Origin: Steromphala cineraria
Taxonomy: Eukaryota; Mollusca; Gastropoda; Trochida; Trochidae
NCBI GenBank assembly: GCA_916613615.1
Contig: OU744730.1
Coordinates: forward strand, 25,925,406 to 25,989,405
DNA: 64,000 nucleotides
Direction of reading: 5' to 3'
Of this stretch, positions 35,661-47,679 are shown one piece after another; position 1 is the stretch's first letter; every line of letters begins with the position of its first letter. A program made the translations under genes and the position numbers. A model generated the notes under the pieces. The model had not been told where the DNA came from. It did no database searches and saw only the letters and a list, made by a program, of their open reading frames with translations.

Positions 35661-38600
35661 CCATTTTTTTCTATACCTGAAGAATACCGGGTTCTATTAA
35701 CAAATTTAACGATCAAGAGAAAAGAAATTGAATCATATCCTCAAATAATTTGATAATTCATTTTAAAAAATGTATGATCTACACAGAATTTGCATGCCAA
35801 TTCCAGCTGATCAGATGTATGGCTTCATTTCCCTCTATTCCATTTAATGAATGCGTGCTTTTCTTCATCAAAATGTAAAATCTTATTTATTTCTAAATGA
35901 TATGTGTAATTGATAAATACAGGGTATATAATAGAGTGAATTGAGATTCGGTCCACATACTAACCTTCCTTTATCTTTAATTCTAATATTGTTCCCGTAA
36001 AGATCAAAGGCGCCGCCCAGCCTATATTCCGCAATAAAGTAAGTAGTAGTAGTAGGTAAAGTAGAAATAGCTTAAACTATTTAAAATCGACATACTATGA
36101 ATACAAATATACATGTTTTATATCGTCTCTCATAAATCGCTTGGCGATTGGTTCTGTACATTTTAAAATAATCTATATAATTTTTATACTGTTTTGAATA
36201 TACATATAAGCATGTACACACGTGAGACGGAAATAAACTATTGAATTATTGATTTATTGATTGACTGATTGATTGATACTTGAAAACTAATAGAATAGCT
36301 ATAACTTTCAGCCTAGTTATTTAACTAGAATAGTTCAGGGCAAAACTAAACTTTATTGCAAAACATATGATGATTAGGGCTATTCGATTTCGTAATTATA
36401 AAGATCATCTCTGATCAGCTAATCAGATGTGATATGTGTCAAAATATGTAATGATTAAGTTTTGTGTAAGTTACATGGAGAAAGGCTTCATGGCCTAAAG
36501 TGTATAATGTTTCGGAAACCCCAAAACATGCCAAACCAAACTTTCTGTAAGAAACTTTCATAAACTTAAGTATTTCAGTAAGAACCATTTATTGAACTAT
36601 TCATATTGAGAAGCTATTTGAAGTAACCTTCAACATTTTCTTTCAAAATCGCATAAGACTTGAACACAAACTTAATATATATATATATATCGATTTATGA
36701 TTGATAGTGTTTTGTTATGCAAATGATATTATCAATGATTTCGATCTAATAATATCTTCGATATAAAGTGTACCTTTCAGAATGTGACGAGTTAATATGA
36801 AAAAGATAGGGCAGAGAACACAGCCGTGACGTTCACCAAGTACTTTACCTATTGAAAACGTAAATCGGTGCATAGTCTGTAATCGGTAACGCACCAATAA
36901 CTATCTTATAGTTCACATGAGATCACCCCATGCAGAGAAATAAGGCTACCCTATGACGTAGATAAGTCTTTATATAGGTATACGATTAGACTTGCCTTGA
37001 AGGAGCTATTGAAGAAAGCTCTTATTATAGATATGATTATATTGATACGATAAAGATATATCAGAGTTCAATCAACATTTACGTCAATGTTTGTGTGGTG
37101 ATGTCACATCGTTCTTGCGTAATAACATCTACAGTGAATACTAGTGATTCATATTCCAAATACAAAATGTTACAATGTTCGCCGCAATGAATATTTTGTT
37201 CTATGAATGCAAACCGCAAACATAATCTTCCCTTTGTGGTTAAGCCTATTTACACTATGCAAATGAGAATATAACGTTTGAATGGTGTCGTCGTGTTGAC
37301 AATTGCTCACAAAAAATCTGAGTTTGTAAATCGTCATCCATTTATCTGCATTAACTCAATTGATAATTTGTTTGCGGTCACTTGCCTTCAAATATTGACA
37401 AAAATGCTTATATTTATTGAAATGAGGAGATTGTGTAATAACCAATGTCTTTATTCATCGGATGATAGTTTGTTAAGTTATGTTTACCGCTTATTGTTGC
37501 CATGTATTAATTAATGTTTATAACTAACAATGGTGTTGTCACTACTTAAGAACGACACAAAAATATGTTTTGAAAACTATGCATAGAAAGTCGGTATCCA
37601 TATATCTTTTTTAATCTAATTGCAATTGCTAAAATGCCTCTTTAAGCCAGTAAAGCCGATTGTACGTCAAATAAACTGGCCAAAAAGTTATGGATATTTG
37701 AATTTTAATTGATTGATCAGTAAATTAATGATATATCTTAATTAATTAATATTTTCTAAGTTTAAAAGTTCTATGGATTTACAACTCCTTTTTTGAACAC
37801 TTGAAAAAAGAAGTTGTTAACCCATAAACGTGTTCTGTGATCCATCTTACTAACTTCTAAATGCCTCTCAAAAAAGTAAAAATTACAATTTTTTCTTTTA
37901 ACCTCTGACGTTTTTCAAAAAAATATACATTCGAACAAAATCCAGTAGTCAAATCATCTATCAGACGAATAACTGGACATATTGTACACATTTAGATGAA
38001 TAAGCTAACATGGGAAAGTAAGATAATTTGCTTTGTTGATATTGTCAAAGTGCTTACCTACAAGTCTACACACATCTATCTATATAGATACTTGAACCCT
38101 GATATGGATGTTAATAGATGTATATCTATATCCATATCATTGACGTCACCTTGTGATAAGAATTATTTTGCTAAGGGTGTGAACATCAAAACATATATTT
38201 GCTTAAAATATTATCGATCAAAATACTTTAATTTTTTAATTTTAATTAATTTTTGATTGATACAAATCTGATGGTAATTATGATGTATTTCCTAATTATC
38301 TATAGTTCTTGTATACCACCGTCTTCACAAGAGATTTTCAGCAAAGCAAAAGCAATTAATTATACCAGAAGAAAATTATAAATGAATTAAAAACAAACAG
38401 ACGAAACGCAAAACAGTAAGTATTTAGTTTTAATTTGTATTTATCGAATATTGTACTAAAACTTATAGAGAAGGACATTGTTTATATTCAAGGATTATTC
38501 AAATTCTCTGGCAACAAGAACAGTTGACGTAAAAGTTAGAAAATGGAAAAGGAAAATGTTATTCCGATTTTGGGTCATGCCAGCGAACTTTGGAATGGAC

Positions 38601-39165
38601 CAATACGGAAATACTAATTACATTGTAGAAGTACTATAGTTTTGAATATTATATTCAGCCATTAAAACAGACTTCGGTATGAAACAGCTTGTGATTGCAA
38701 TTTAAATCATAAATAAATTATGACATTTAATTTAAAAATTATCAAGTCTCATCAATATCTCAGACAAACTTACTTTTGAAAAACATATAGTGAAAAAATA
38801 TATCAAATAAAGCACAGGATAATAAAAAGTTTCAACTCTTAGTCAATAATATAAAAACTGGATCGTATATTTTAAGTCATGGAAGTCATTTAGTATATTA
38901 TCTACCTCTTGACAAGTTCGATAGCAATGCAACAGAAAGGCAAACTAAGTTTTATTCATAACAGACAGTGATAATGGTGTAGATGATAATTACGATTTAA
39001 AATATAAATTTTAAAATAATTACAAATTAGGTAAAATACGACCAGTCTGTGGGATACGTATAAGAGACAATATTATATAAAGTAAAAAAATAAATTTATA
39101 AAAGTCTATTTACAGAATACAAAGTCGCAAATAGACGTATATCACAAGACGCTAAAGGTAACCAT
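35661..39165. other. AT-rich intergenic sequence
   Basis: No gene. Possible LINE 3' tails are seen at 36000-36060 (CCGCAATAAAGTAAGTAGTAG) and 36200-36275 (GACGGAAATAAACTATTGAA then GATTGATTGA). An (AT)n run lies near 36676-36690. A CRE octamer lies at 38141-38148. Confidence 0.45.
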
Positions 39166-39502
39166 TTAAAGGGGGATTAGCACGTGTTTTTTTTAAAAAA
39201 ATTGTATATTCTTAATTTTTCACTGATAATTGAACGTTAATTGCATTCCACAAACCAATCATCCATAGTCAGATAACAACTTATAAAGACTCACATAAAG
39301 TCCATTAGCGGTCATTTTTGTGTGAACACCTTTAATTCATTTTGTGTAAGAAAACGGAATTGCATGGCTGAACTTTAATTAAATATTTGATTTATTACCG
39401 CTTCATTTATTTTAAATACATTGTCTTTTAATTGGAACCATTTATTTTCAGTTTCCTGACATCACCTTATATCCCCCCTTCAAACGTGCTACTGCCCCTT
39501 CA
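39166..39502 (-). repeat. TTAA-flanked MITE, family A copy 7
   Basis: Inverted orientation. TTAA at 39166-39169. The far end ACGTGCTACTGCCCCT is followed by TTCA (39499-39502), one base from TTAA. The interior is the reverse complement of the family. Confidence 0.75.
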
Positions 39503-40625
39503 AAATATCACAGCGTATTACAACAGTTTGAGATGCGATAAAATACAGTATACTTCGACTGCAGTACTAATTTCACCCAAAACCAATTATTGATAGCACA
39601 AGCTATTTCATACACATAAAACCTTCACACCGTATCCTAAGAATAACATCAATAATTGATTTTTTAAGTGACTTTCGTTTACTGTCATGGGTGAGTGAAT
39701 TCACTTATGAAAGGCGACAGTCACATGAATCACTTAATCATATGTGACGCGTAACTAGTGTACTACATATTGAACCTCATCAGGCTCAAAGGCCCATTTG
39801 GATAATGGTATGACATCGCTTTTCGTGTCACTAACTCCTTCCTACTGCAAACTTTTCGCAGTTTCAACTTCTTCTTAAGGACCACTTTCTCTTGAGAACT
39901 TCATTCTAGTGAACAGGCACTTTAGCCAATGATGATTGTAAAGTGTATATTTGGTTACCCGGGTGTTTTTTTAAGATTTAAAAAAATGTCAAAACTTATT
40001 ACATCTTCTGAAATGAAAATAAAGTTTGGAAAATTGAGCTTCACATGTTTGTATGTATTCTCTTGTTTGCTATTGTTAGTGGTATACATCCATGAGTACA
40101 TGTGTACCTCCTCGGGGGACCAGGGTTGTACAATAGTGTTGATTACTAGTATTTTATTTTGTTGTTACTAAGAATAGTGGATGGTATATTAGTCAAGGAT
40201 ATTAGACTTCAAAACGGTTATTGATTCAATGGCGGTATTATTTTCTTCTCACGTATGTTTTTGATCGCGGCTTATCGTTTATAAGATTGTGGTTTAATGC
40301 AATTCGTTACCTAATGGTTATTGGTAAACATTGACATTAATGAGTATTGTAATATGACATAAATTATCCATTTAGGAGTACAGGCAAACTCACAACCACA
40401 CTAAGAGGACATTTGTCCTTACCTGAACCTGTATATTTAACTCGTGTTTGTAAAATCTTCAACTGAAATGTTCAGTCGTATATATTATCTCTTTGGTTTA
40501 AGATGCTGTGTCTGCATGTTTCAGTCGCATTTATGGTGCTGGATCTGGTGATATGATGTTTATGATGATGATGAGATATCATAATTTTGGTTAAAAGATT
40601 TTGCAAAGTGACAGACGTGTTGAGG

Positions 40626-40690
40626 TTAAAGGGGAAGTAGCACGTTTTATGGGGAATATAAGGTGATGCGAGGGAAAATGAGAAGGCTTA
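40626..40690 (+). repeat. MITE family A copy 8, left-end fragment
   Basis: TTAA then AGGGGAAGTAGCACGTTTT and GGGAATATAAGGTGATG. Similarity stops after about 65 bp and no right end follows, so the copy is truncated. Confidence 0.6.
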
Positions 40691-41238
40691 GTCTTTTATT
40701 CATAGAGAGACGATTGGAACATGGAAAGAAGAAGAACGGAAACGATAAGACACGCGAATGCTTTTTAGATGCAACAGTCTAGAATTTTCATATAGATGTA
40801 ACCTTTATCAACATAGATGATATAATTGTAATCAAATCTCATTTCAATATTGTAATCAATATAAAAAAAGATTCCCTTAATCACATAACTCAACTAAAAT
40901 ACGATCTTTAAAACAAAAAATTCCCAATTTTTATTCAACAATTTGTTTATTTAATTTATGGTAATAAATATTTAGAAAACTAAGCTTCCCTCAATCACAT
41001 AACTCAATAAATCTAAAATACGATCTTTCAAATATTTTTTTTTCCAATTTTAATTCAACAATTTTTCTATTTCATATACTCGGTCATGCAACCATGTATT
41101 CAAATAAATGAAGAAAGGTCAAATGAAAATGATAGACTTTATTAAAATATCTTCACTAATACACGATTATAGTGCAAGGCAAGACAAATCGAATAGCATT
41201 CTGAAATATACCCGGCTAAGTGGAGGGGTAGCGTCCTT

Positions 41239-41251
41239 GTTGCCTAGCAAC
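41239..41251. promoter_or_regulatory. RFX X-box match (second copy)
   Basis: GTTGCCTAGCAAC, identical to 23506-23518. It is preceded by GCGTCCTT, which also occurs near the first copy (TCGTCCTTGG). No gene recognised. Confidence 0.4.
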
Positions 41252-42404
41252 ATGTAAAAGTCTAGTGGATAACAAACAAACCAGATTACATAGTAAACAA
41301 GTCCAAATACACGATATAGCTTGATCGATAGCTATTATCGACGAGCCAGCGATCATGTTAGATAGATTACTGCGTTTACATATTCAAAATTATGACGTTG
41401 GTGGGCTTCTTTCCAAAAATCTTACGCGATTGAAGGATTTCTAAATATCAAAGGATGGAAATCGAGGCCATCCATATAATTAGTTAATGTTTTAGTGCCT
41501 TTTAACGTAAATATCTCGGTAAAATATGCATAATGCCCTAAGTGTGTATCATTAGAAGCGTTATAAACAGTCTGGCAACTTACTTGGCAAGTGTAATTAT
41601 CTTAAGAATAAAAATAAAGCCTCAGAAAAACAATTAGAAAATTATCATTTTTTTATTGATTTAAAGTTGATACGATAATAATAACATTCAAAAGCACTTA
41701 ACGTATTTCAACTGACGAAAAACTAACCATTTTAGGTAAAAATTTAATTGTCCCTAAAACTTTGTTTACCACGATCGCCATTGGAATAGTATCTGGTTAT
41801 CTGAAATTATAAACAAATTCCCTCCCATAACAAATGGGGGTTTATTATATCAAAACATGGCACTTGAATGAATTCAAGTTTATGATTTTTATAGTAAGCA
41901 CACCTCCACGTGGGTTAAGGTATATGGTTGACAATTTGATTTGTTGAGAATGATAGACAAAAATCGGCATATCATAAGCTTATTTTTATCATGCAAGTTT
42001 TTATCATAATATCAAAGAAATAACGTATATAATTGAATATATTATCATTACATACGACGAAGCCGAGTACTTTGCACTATAACAAAAGACATGTTTGAAT
42101 TTTAAACATAGCTCTATTTTCTTTTAACGACAACTTTAGGCATCTTCAACCACAAAAGGCATTTGAAATTCACATTGTTATAGTAATGAATATGTAATAT
42201 AAACCAGTTCTTAATTGAAAATAACAAATCAAGAAGAAGTAGTCTGTCAGCCAGACCCTACAATATGATAAAAGCGTAATGTAAGAAGTCTATAAGAAAA
42301 CTTGAGTGCTCTGAAAATGATAAAACTCAGTCTCCTTTTATTTTAATCAATTCTTTCACATTTTAGATTTATTGACCATTTAATTTTATGTCTAAGTATT
42401 AGAC

Positions 42405-42496
42405 AGAAAAAGAAGAAGAAGAAGAAGAAGAAGAAGAAGAAGAAGAAGAAGAAGAAGAAGATGAAGAAGAAGAAGACGAAGAAGAAGAAGAAGAAA
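42405..42496. repeat. (GAA)n microsatellite
   Basis: About 90 bp of AAG/GAA triplets with a few GAT and GAC interruptions. It lies 43 bp before a family A element. Confidence 0.95.
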
Positions 42497-42538
42497 ACTG
42501 AGAAGAATACATTTTTACTTCATATACTGTTGTTAACA

Positions 42539-42883
42539 TTAAAGGGGAAGCAGCATGTTTTTGGGGAATATACGGTCATGTAAGGAAAATGAAAATAAAT
42601 GGTTCCAATTGAAAGACAATGTATTCAAACTAAATGAAGCACTAATAAATCAAATATATAATGTAAAGTTTGGCCATGCGATTCCTTTCTTACACAAAAT
42701 GAATTAAGATGTTCACACCGGCCGGCGATGGACTTTATGAGAATCTGTATAATTTGTTCTCTTACTATGGATGATTGGTTTGTGTAATGAGATTTTTGAC
42801 TCTTTCAAAATAATAAATTTAACATTTACGTACAAATATCAACGAAAAATAAACAACTTAAAAAAAACGTGCTACTGCACCTT
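42539..42883 (+). repeat. TTAA-flanked MITE, family A copy 9
   Basis: TTAA at 42539-42542 then AGGGGAAGCAGCATGTTTTT. The right end is AAACGTGCTACTGCACCT, followed by TGT instead of TTAA. The core is mutated (CCGGCCGGCGATGG). Confidence 0.7.
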
Positions 42884-43389
42884 GTGTTATTGATGATAAC
42901 TGACATTTTATGTTAGGTATAAGGTTTTAAACGTGTCCAAATGTCTAAATCAGACCAACCCAAAGTATTTTTTATGAACATATTTTAACATTATTAATGT
43001 GAAATAGAAGATAAAATTGCATCAACTTATAATCATATCCGGAAAGACGAGGGGAAGTTTTCACACATGGTCCCACCCAGCAAGACCAAACCACGGTTGG
43101 TTGGTTTTGAACAAAATAGCCGAGGGCAGTGGTGGAAGACGCATTAATTCATTCATAAATAGTCTATATTCTTAGAAACAGATTCACAAAATATCCCCTT
43201 AGCTTGTACCAACCTGAGGTCATATATTTCCACAACATTTAACTTCATTAGAAACTTTATACTTAAGAGTAGTCATATGAAAAAATCATTTGATTTGAAT
43301 TTACCTCAATTGCATCAAGATGTTTTGATATCGTAGTTAGTGATGTTCTCAGTCGCAATAAAACTTCATTTTAAAATCGTTATTTAGTA

Positions 43390-43905
43390 AGCCGCAAAGA
43401 AAAGACACATCCTAGTTTGTTTAAATTTACTGATTATCTAAGAGACATGTGATGTTTTAAGTAATGGTACGTCAATTATAACACACATTGGCAGTAGTTT
43501 GAAAAAATAAAAATTGTCTGGTTAATGTTTTGTTGAATTTTTTTTTAAAAGTAGGCAGAGGTAAGAATAAAATTTACACCTTCAATGCCCCTACCATGTT
43601 GAAATGTTGTCAATATGTGAAAAAAATAGGCACGTTTATTCATTTTCACACATGTAGAAGATGTCTGTTTTGTTGATGAACATAATGTGTTATATCAAAT
43701 AAATTTTGGAATAATTTATCAATATTCAATTTCATTTTTGAATTTGTTTTGTAAATGCTTTAAAGAATTCTTTGAACGATGGTTTAACTCTCGTTCTTAT
43801 CAGAGAAAACGACATAACAATCTCGAGATATTTGTAGTTGAAAGTCACATATGATAAATTCAACCGAAGTGTACGTGTGTATTTTCTTTGCCAGCTGTCA
43901 TATTA
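43390..43905. repeat. family G element, expanded copy
   Basis: It shares with 18575-18920 the order CGCAAAGAAAAGACACA, GTTTGTTTAAAT, TTTATTCATTTTCACA, ATATCAAATAAATTTTGG and GATAAATTCAACCGAAGTG, ending GTGTGTATTTTCTTTGCC. It is longer than the other copies and without coding capacity. Confidence 0.4.
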
Positions 43906-44079
43906 GTTTAAATGAAAATAAAAAAGAGATTTCTTCACTTATGAATACACATAGAATACGTTCACAAAGAGAACTATACTAAATGATGACTTTATGGCCA
44001 ATGAATTAAGTCCGTGCTGTTATGAAAACAAAACAACTAGTTTTTTTATCGGCTGTTCTTCACATCATGTTCTTACCAA

Positions 44080-44265
44080 AATACACAAAATGGCCGCCAA
44101 TGAATTGTATGTGAATCTTCATACTTTGACCTCTGACTATGGAAGATTGGTTTGTGTAATGAGATTTTTGACACTGTCAAAATAATACATTTAGCATTAA
44201 CTTACAATTATCAGTAAAAAAATGGAAATATATAATTATAAAAAAACGTGCTACTGCCCCTTTAA
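44080..44265 (+). repeat. MITE family A copy 10, right half only
   Basis: It starts abruptly at ATACACAAAATGGCCGCCAA and follows the family to AAACGTGCTACTGCCCCT plus TTAA (44262-44265). The left half is absent. Confidence 0.7.
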
Positions 44266-46609
44266 AGACAATTATTTTTAGCTTAGACGTGATAATTTAT
44301 AGAACCATATAATGACAAGATTCTGGAAAATGGGCAGGAAAGGTTAACCTCGCTGCATTCTTATAATTTTTCATTGTCTTATACATGTATATTCTATTTT
44401 CAATTTAATGTGTAAAATTTAAATTTAATTTAGATTAAATGAAAACTATTTTTTGGAGACCAATATTAAATACGTCATCCAAAACATGTTATTAATATGA
44501 ATGCATTTGATTAAACTATACTTTTATTTGGTTGTTTTATAAGTCTTTTTGATTTGTCTTCGTTTTTCAAATTTTTCAAACCCAATGATTTTTAAAATAT
44601 AATTTCCATTGTAAAATTTTGCTTTCTACCTTTAATGTTTATTAATCTATATTACTATCATCACTTAATTACGCTTAATTCTTCAAAATACAAATATTCT
44701 TTTATGAATATCTATATATCCGCAATGTATATAATTGTTAAAGAACAAAGATTTTGGTTCCTCTCACTGCCCTTTAAACTATTAATAGGAGTTCACAATG
44801 GTTTTTATAGGCCTATCTCTGAAAGTTTTTAACTTTACCTTGAGATAATTTTCTTTGCCCTATTTATCTATACCCGACCTAGGCCAAATCAACTAAACTG
44901 AAAACCAAATTGATATTATGGGTAAGGTAGGTGAAATCAATATTACACCAGTTCCCCGTGCTATCACCTGGTAATCCTCGAGGCCATTATAAGTATATAT
45001 ATGGCGGATATAGATATATATTCTTGATCCTCATCAGCGTAATGGAATTCTTTATATAGTGGGTCAATGTGACCCAAGACGAAAACTGGAAAACTACGTA
45101 TATTTCATCATTCAACTAAAATCGTTTTTATTGTGTTTAAATACAAAATATTAATTAATGGTATTTGTTACGGCATTGTTATTGTTGATTTTTAAGGGAT
45201 AATACAGATGGGTTGAACTTTGAAACCTGACACAGAAAATTTGACGACTCATGTTTTATGACGAGGATTCCCTTCACAGGGGACTACTTTCGATGACCTA
45301 CTTTTGGCACGGGTCAAAATGAAATAATAGGTATTTCAAGAATGATAGTATTTAACACAGTATGACATTGATATTATCTTCTCTGAAACATTGTACGCTG
45401 TCGATTTTGTTATGTCAAATATTTCTAAATTTGAGAAAAATGTTAAAAATATCAATCTTCCTTGGTCCACATATCAATGTCGGTCTGAGTTTGTTCCTTC
45501 CCGTCGTTTCCGCCCTCCTTGAATGGGACGTTTCGATTCATGAACAAGCCTGGAAGAGTTATCGCCCTTATATTACTCGCCGGATTCACTATTTGGTCAT
45601 TTAAAGAAGGACGCGTTTAAGATTTAAATTCAAATGTAGATATTTAATTTTATAAATAACTAAAGGTATTTCTAATTTTAAAAATCTATAAACCAAACGT
45701 TATACATATCGTATTTTGTGAACGTTGTTGTGTATTTAGAATATGATTTCCAAACAAGTATATATAACTTTCCTAAATTTACACAAAAACATAGGAAGAG
45801 AAGCGTTATTAAAAATAAAAATAAAATTGAAACAACATTGCTCTAAATATATGAAGATGATTTGATTTATATATTGGGACTTAGAACGTTTGTCGCTCTC
45901 AAAGAGTTCAATATCAACGAAGACTTAAATTTTATCAATTCTGTTTGTTTTCGTCAGTGTTAAAAGAATGAGATAACGAATGAGTCTTGATCAATTCCGT
46001 TTATAACTAGGGCATCAAAATGCCAGAATGATTATACCAGTCATTGAGGACACTATGATAAAGTAAAAAGCAACATTTCCCAATGACAATAATTGTATTA
46101 AGAAAAAAATGTTTCGGAGCAAATACTAACGTTTCATATAAAAACTTTTTAAAATTCAGCATATACTGAAATAAAGTCTTTTCTAATTAATGAATCTATT
46201 ACTCTAAATTTGCGTATCTTTCTGTGGAAGCAAATGAACCGCCGTACGTGATAAATCTAAAAAGCTTTACTATATAGTGCGACGTTTTGACAGAAAAAAA
46301 TGAATATGGAATAAAAAGAGAAAACTAGTATTTGAAAGTTCTAGAAAAAAATACAATAAAAAGAGGCTCATACATGCAATCTCACATCCTGTAGTCTTAA
46401 TGCAACGACGAATTTAGAAAGCCACACCTCAAGTTCTCTAACAAGAGGTAACACGAGAAAGGCTCCTACTTGTAATACTAATGGTCGTTACTACGGCTTG
46501 AGTTCATAAACACTAGCAGTCAAATAGCCACACTGGAAACATATCTAGGACAAAATCTAACTCCTACAAAATATCACTTTGCTTTGCAGAGAGGTAAGTT
46601 ATAAGAACA

Positions 46610-46771
46610 ATGTGTCTTTTGGCGTTGGCCGTTGTTTTCTCGCTTGCACCCACCCACGTTCAGTCACAAAGTGTTATTTCCAAATATCTTAAAGGGGCAG
46701 TAGCATGTTTTTTGAAAATTTTATATTTTCAACTTTTCACTGATCATTGTACGTTAAAGCTTAATGTATGA
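46610..46771 (+). CDS. short ORF beginning with a signal-peptide-like sequence (possible exon)
   Basis: The first ~20 residues (MCLLALAVVFSLAPTHVQSQ) look like a secretion signal: short n-region, hydrophobic core, then a polar stretch suited to cleavage. The ATG is preceded by AAGAACA, giving an A at -3. A good splice acceptor (CTTTGCTTTGCAG) ends at 46589, so this could be an internal or second exon of a secreted-protein gene. After residue 28 the frame runs into a family A element (TTAA at 46689) and continues only to TGA 46769-46771. Any original donor site may have been separated or destroyed by that insertion. I do not recognise the protein, and chance origin is quite possible. Confidence 0.25.
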   Translation: MCLLALAVVFSLAPTHVQSQSVISKYLKGAVACFLKILYFQLFTDHCTLKLNV

Positions 46772-47015
46772 TTTTGATTGTGTCAAAAATGTCATAACAC
46801 AAACCAATCATCAACAATCAGAGAACAAAGGAAACACATTCACATAAAGTTCAATAGCGGCCATGTTTGTGTGAATACCTTGATATTCATTTTATGTAAA
46901 ACAATTGCATGGCTGAACTTTATATTATATATATATATGTATGTGATTTATTACTGCTTCATATATTTTGATACATTGTCTTTCAATTGGAAACATTTAT
47001 TTTCATTTTTACATT
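46689..47015 (-). repeat. TTAA-flanked MITE, family A copy 11, one end lost
   Basis: Inverted orientation. TTAA at 46689-46692 then AGGGGCAGTAGCATGTTTTT. It contains CAATAGCGGCCATGTTTGTGT, the reverse complement of a diverged core. It fades after AAACATTTATTTTCATTTT without the second terminal repeat. Confidence 0.65.
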
Positions 47016-47327
47016 TTATTACTGGTAGTTATTTATGAGCTTGTCTATATTTCATTGAAAACAGTTCGAATAAAAGATCTTTATATTATTCCGGAGAATT
47101 GTTTTTCGCTATCATTCCAGCCTTTTTTCCCCCGACGAAAAACAGATGAAATTACAAAAGAATATAGACACAGCATATGTCCCCACTCTAAAGAATAATC
47201 TTTCTGCTGTTTTTTACCATTAGTTTGGCAGTTCACAATCCCCATAGGATAATGATGTGTCATCGTTAGTTCTATCAACATCGATTACTATTATTAATAT
47301 GCCACCTTACATTACACACGAAATATA

Positions 47328-47679
47328 TTAAAGGGACAGTAGCACGTTTTAGGAGGATTATAAGGTGATGTCAGGAAAATAATTGGAAAGACAATGTCTT
47401 TAAACTAAACGAAGCGGAAATAAAACATGTAATGTTAAGTTCAGCCATGCAATTAATTTTTTTTACAGAACATTAATTAAAGGTGTTCACACAAAAATGG
47501 CTGCCAATGGAGTGTATGTGTATCTTAATAATTTAAATTTTGTTCTCTAACTATCGACGATTGGTTTATTTAATGAGATTTTTTACACTATCAAAATAAT
47601 ACATTTAACATTAACGTACAATTATCAGCGAACAATTGAAAATATGAAATTTTCAAAAAACGTGCTACTGCCACTTTAA
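47328..47679 (+). repeat. TTAA-flanked MITE, family A copy 12
   Basis: TTAA at 47328-47331 and 47676-47679. The ends are AGGGACAGTAGCACGTTTT and AAAACGTGCTACTGCCACT. The core reads AAAAATGGCTGCCAATGG. Confidence 0.78.

Larger units (their letters stand above)
39503..42404. other. AT-rich intergenic sequence
   Basis: No gene. A 65 bp left-end fragment of family A is at 40626-40690. A ~100 bp near-duplication is visible at 40870-40960 and 40985-41070 (CCCT.AATCACATAACTCAA, ATACGATCTTT, TTTTATTCAACAATTT). An RFX site lies at 41239. Confidence 0.45.
42884..46609. other. AT-rich intergenic sequence
   Basis: No gene recognised apart from the repeats listed separately at 43390-43905 and 44080-44265. 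ORFs of 60-80 codons here show only AT-driven composition. Confidence 0.45.
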
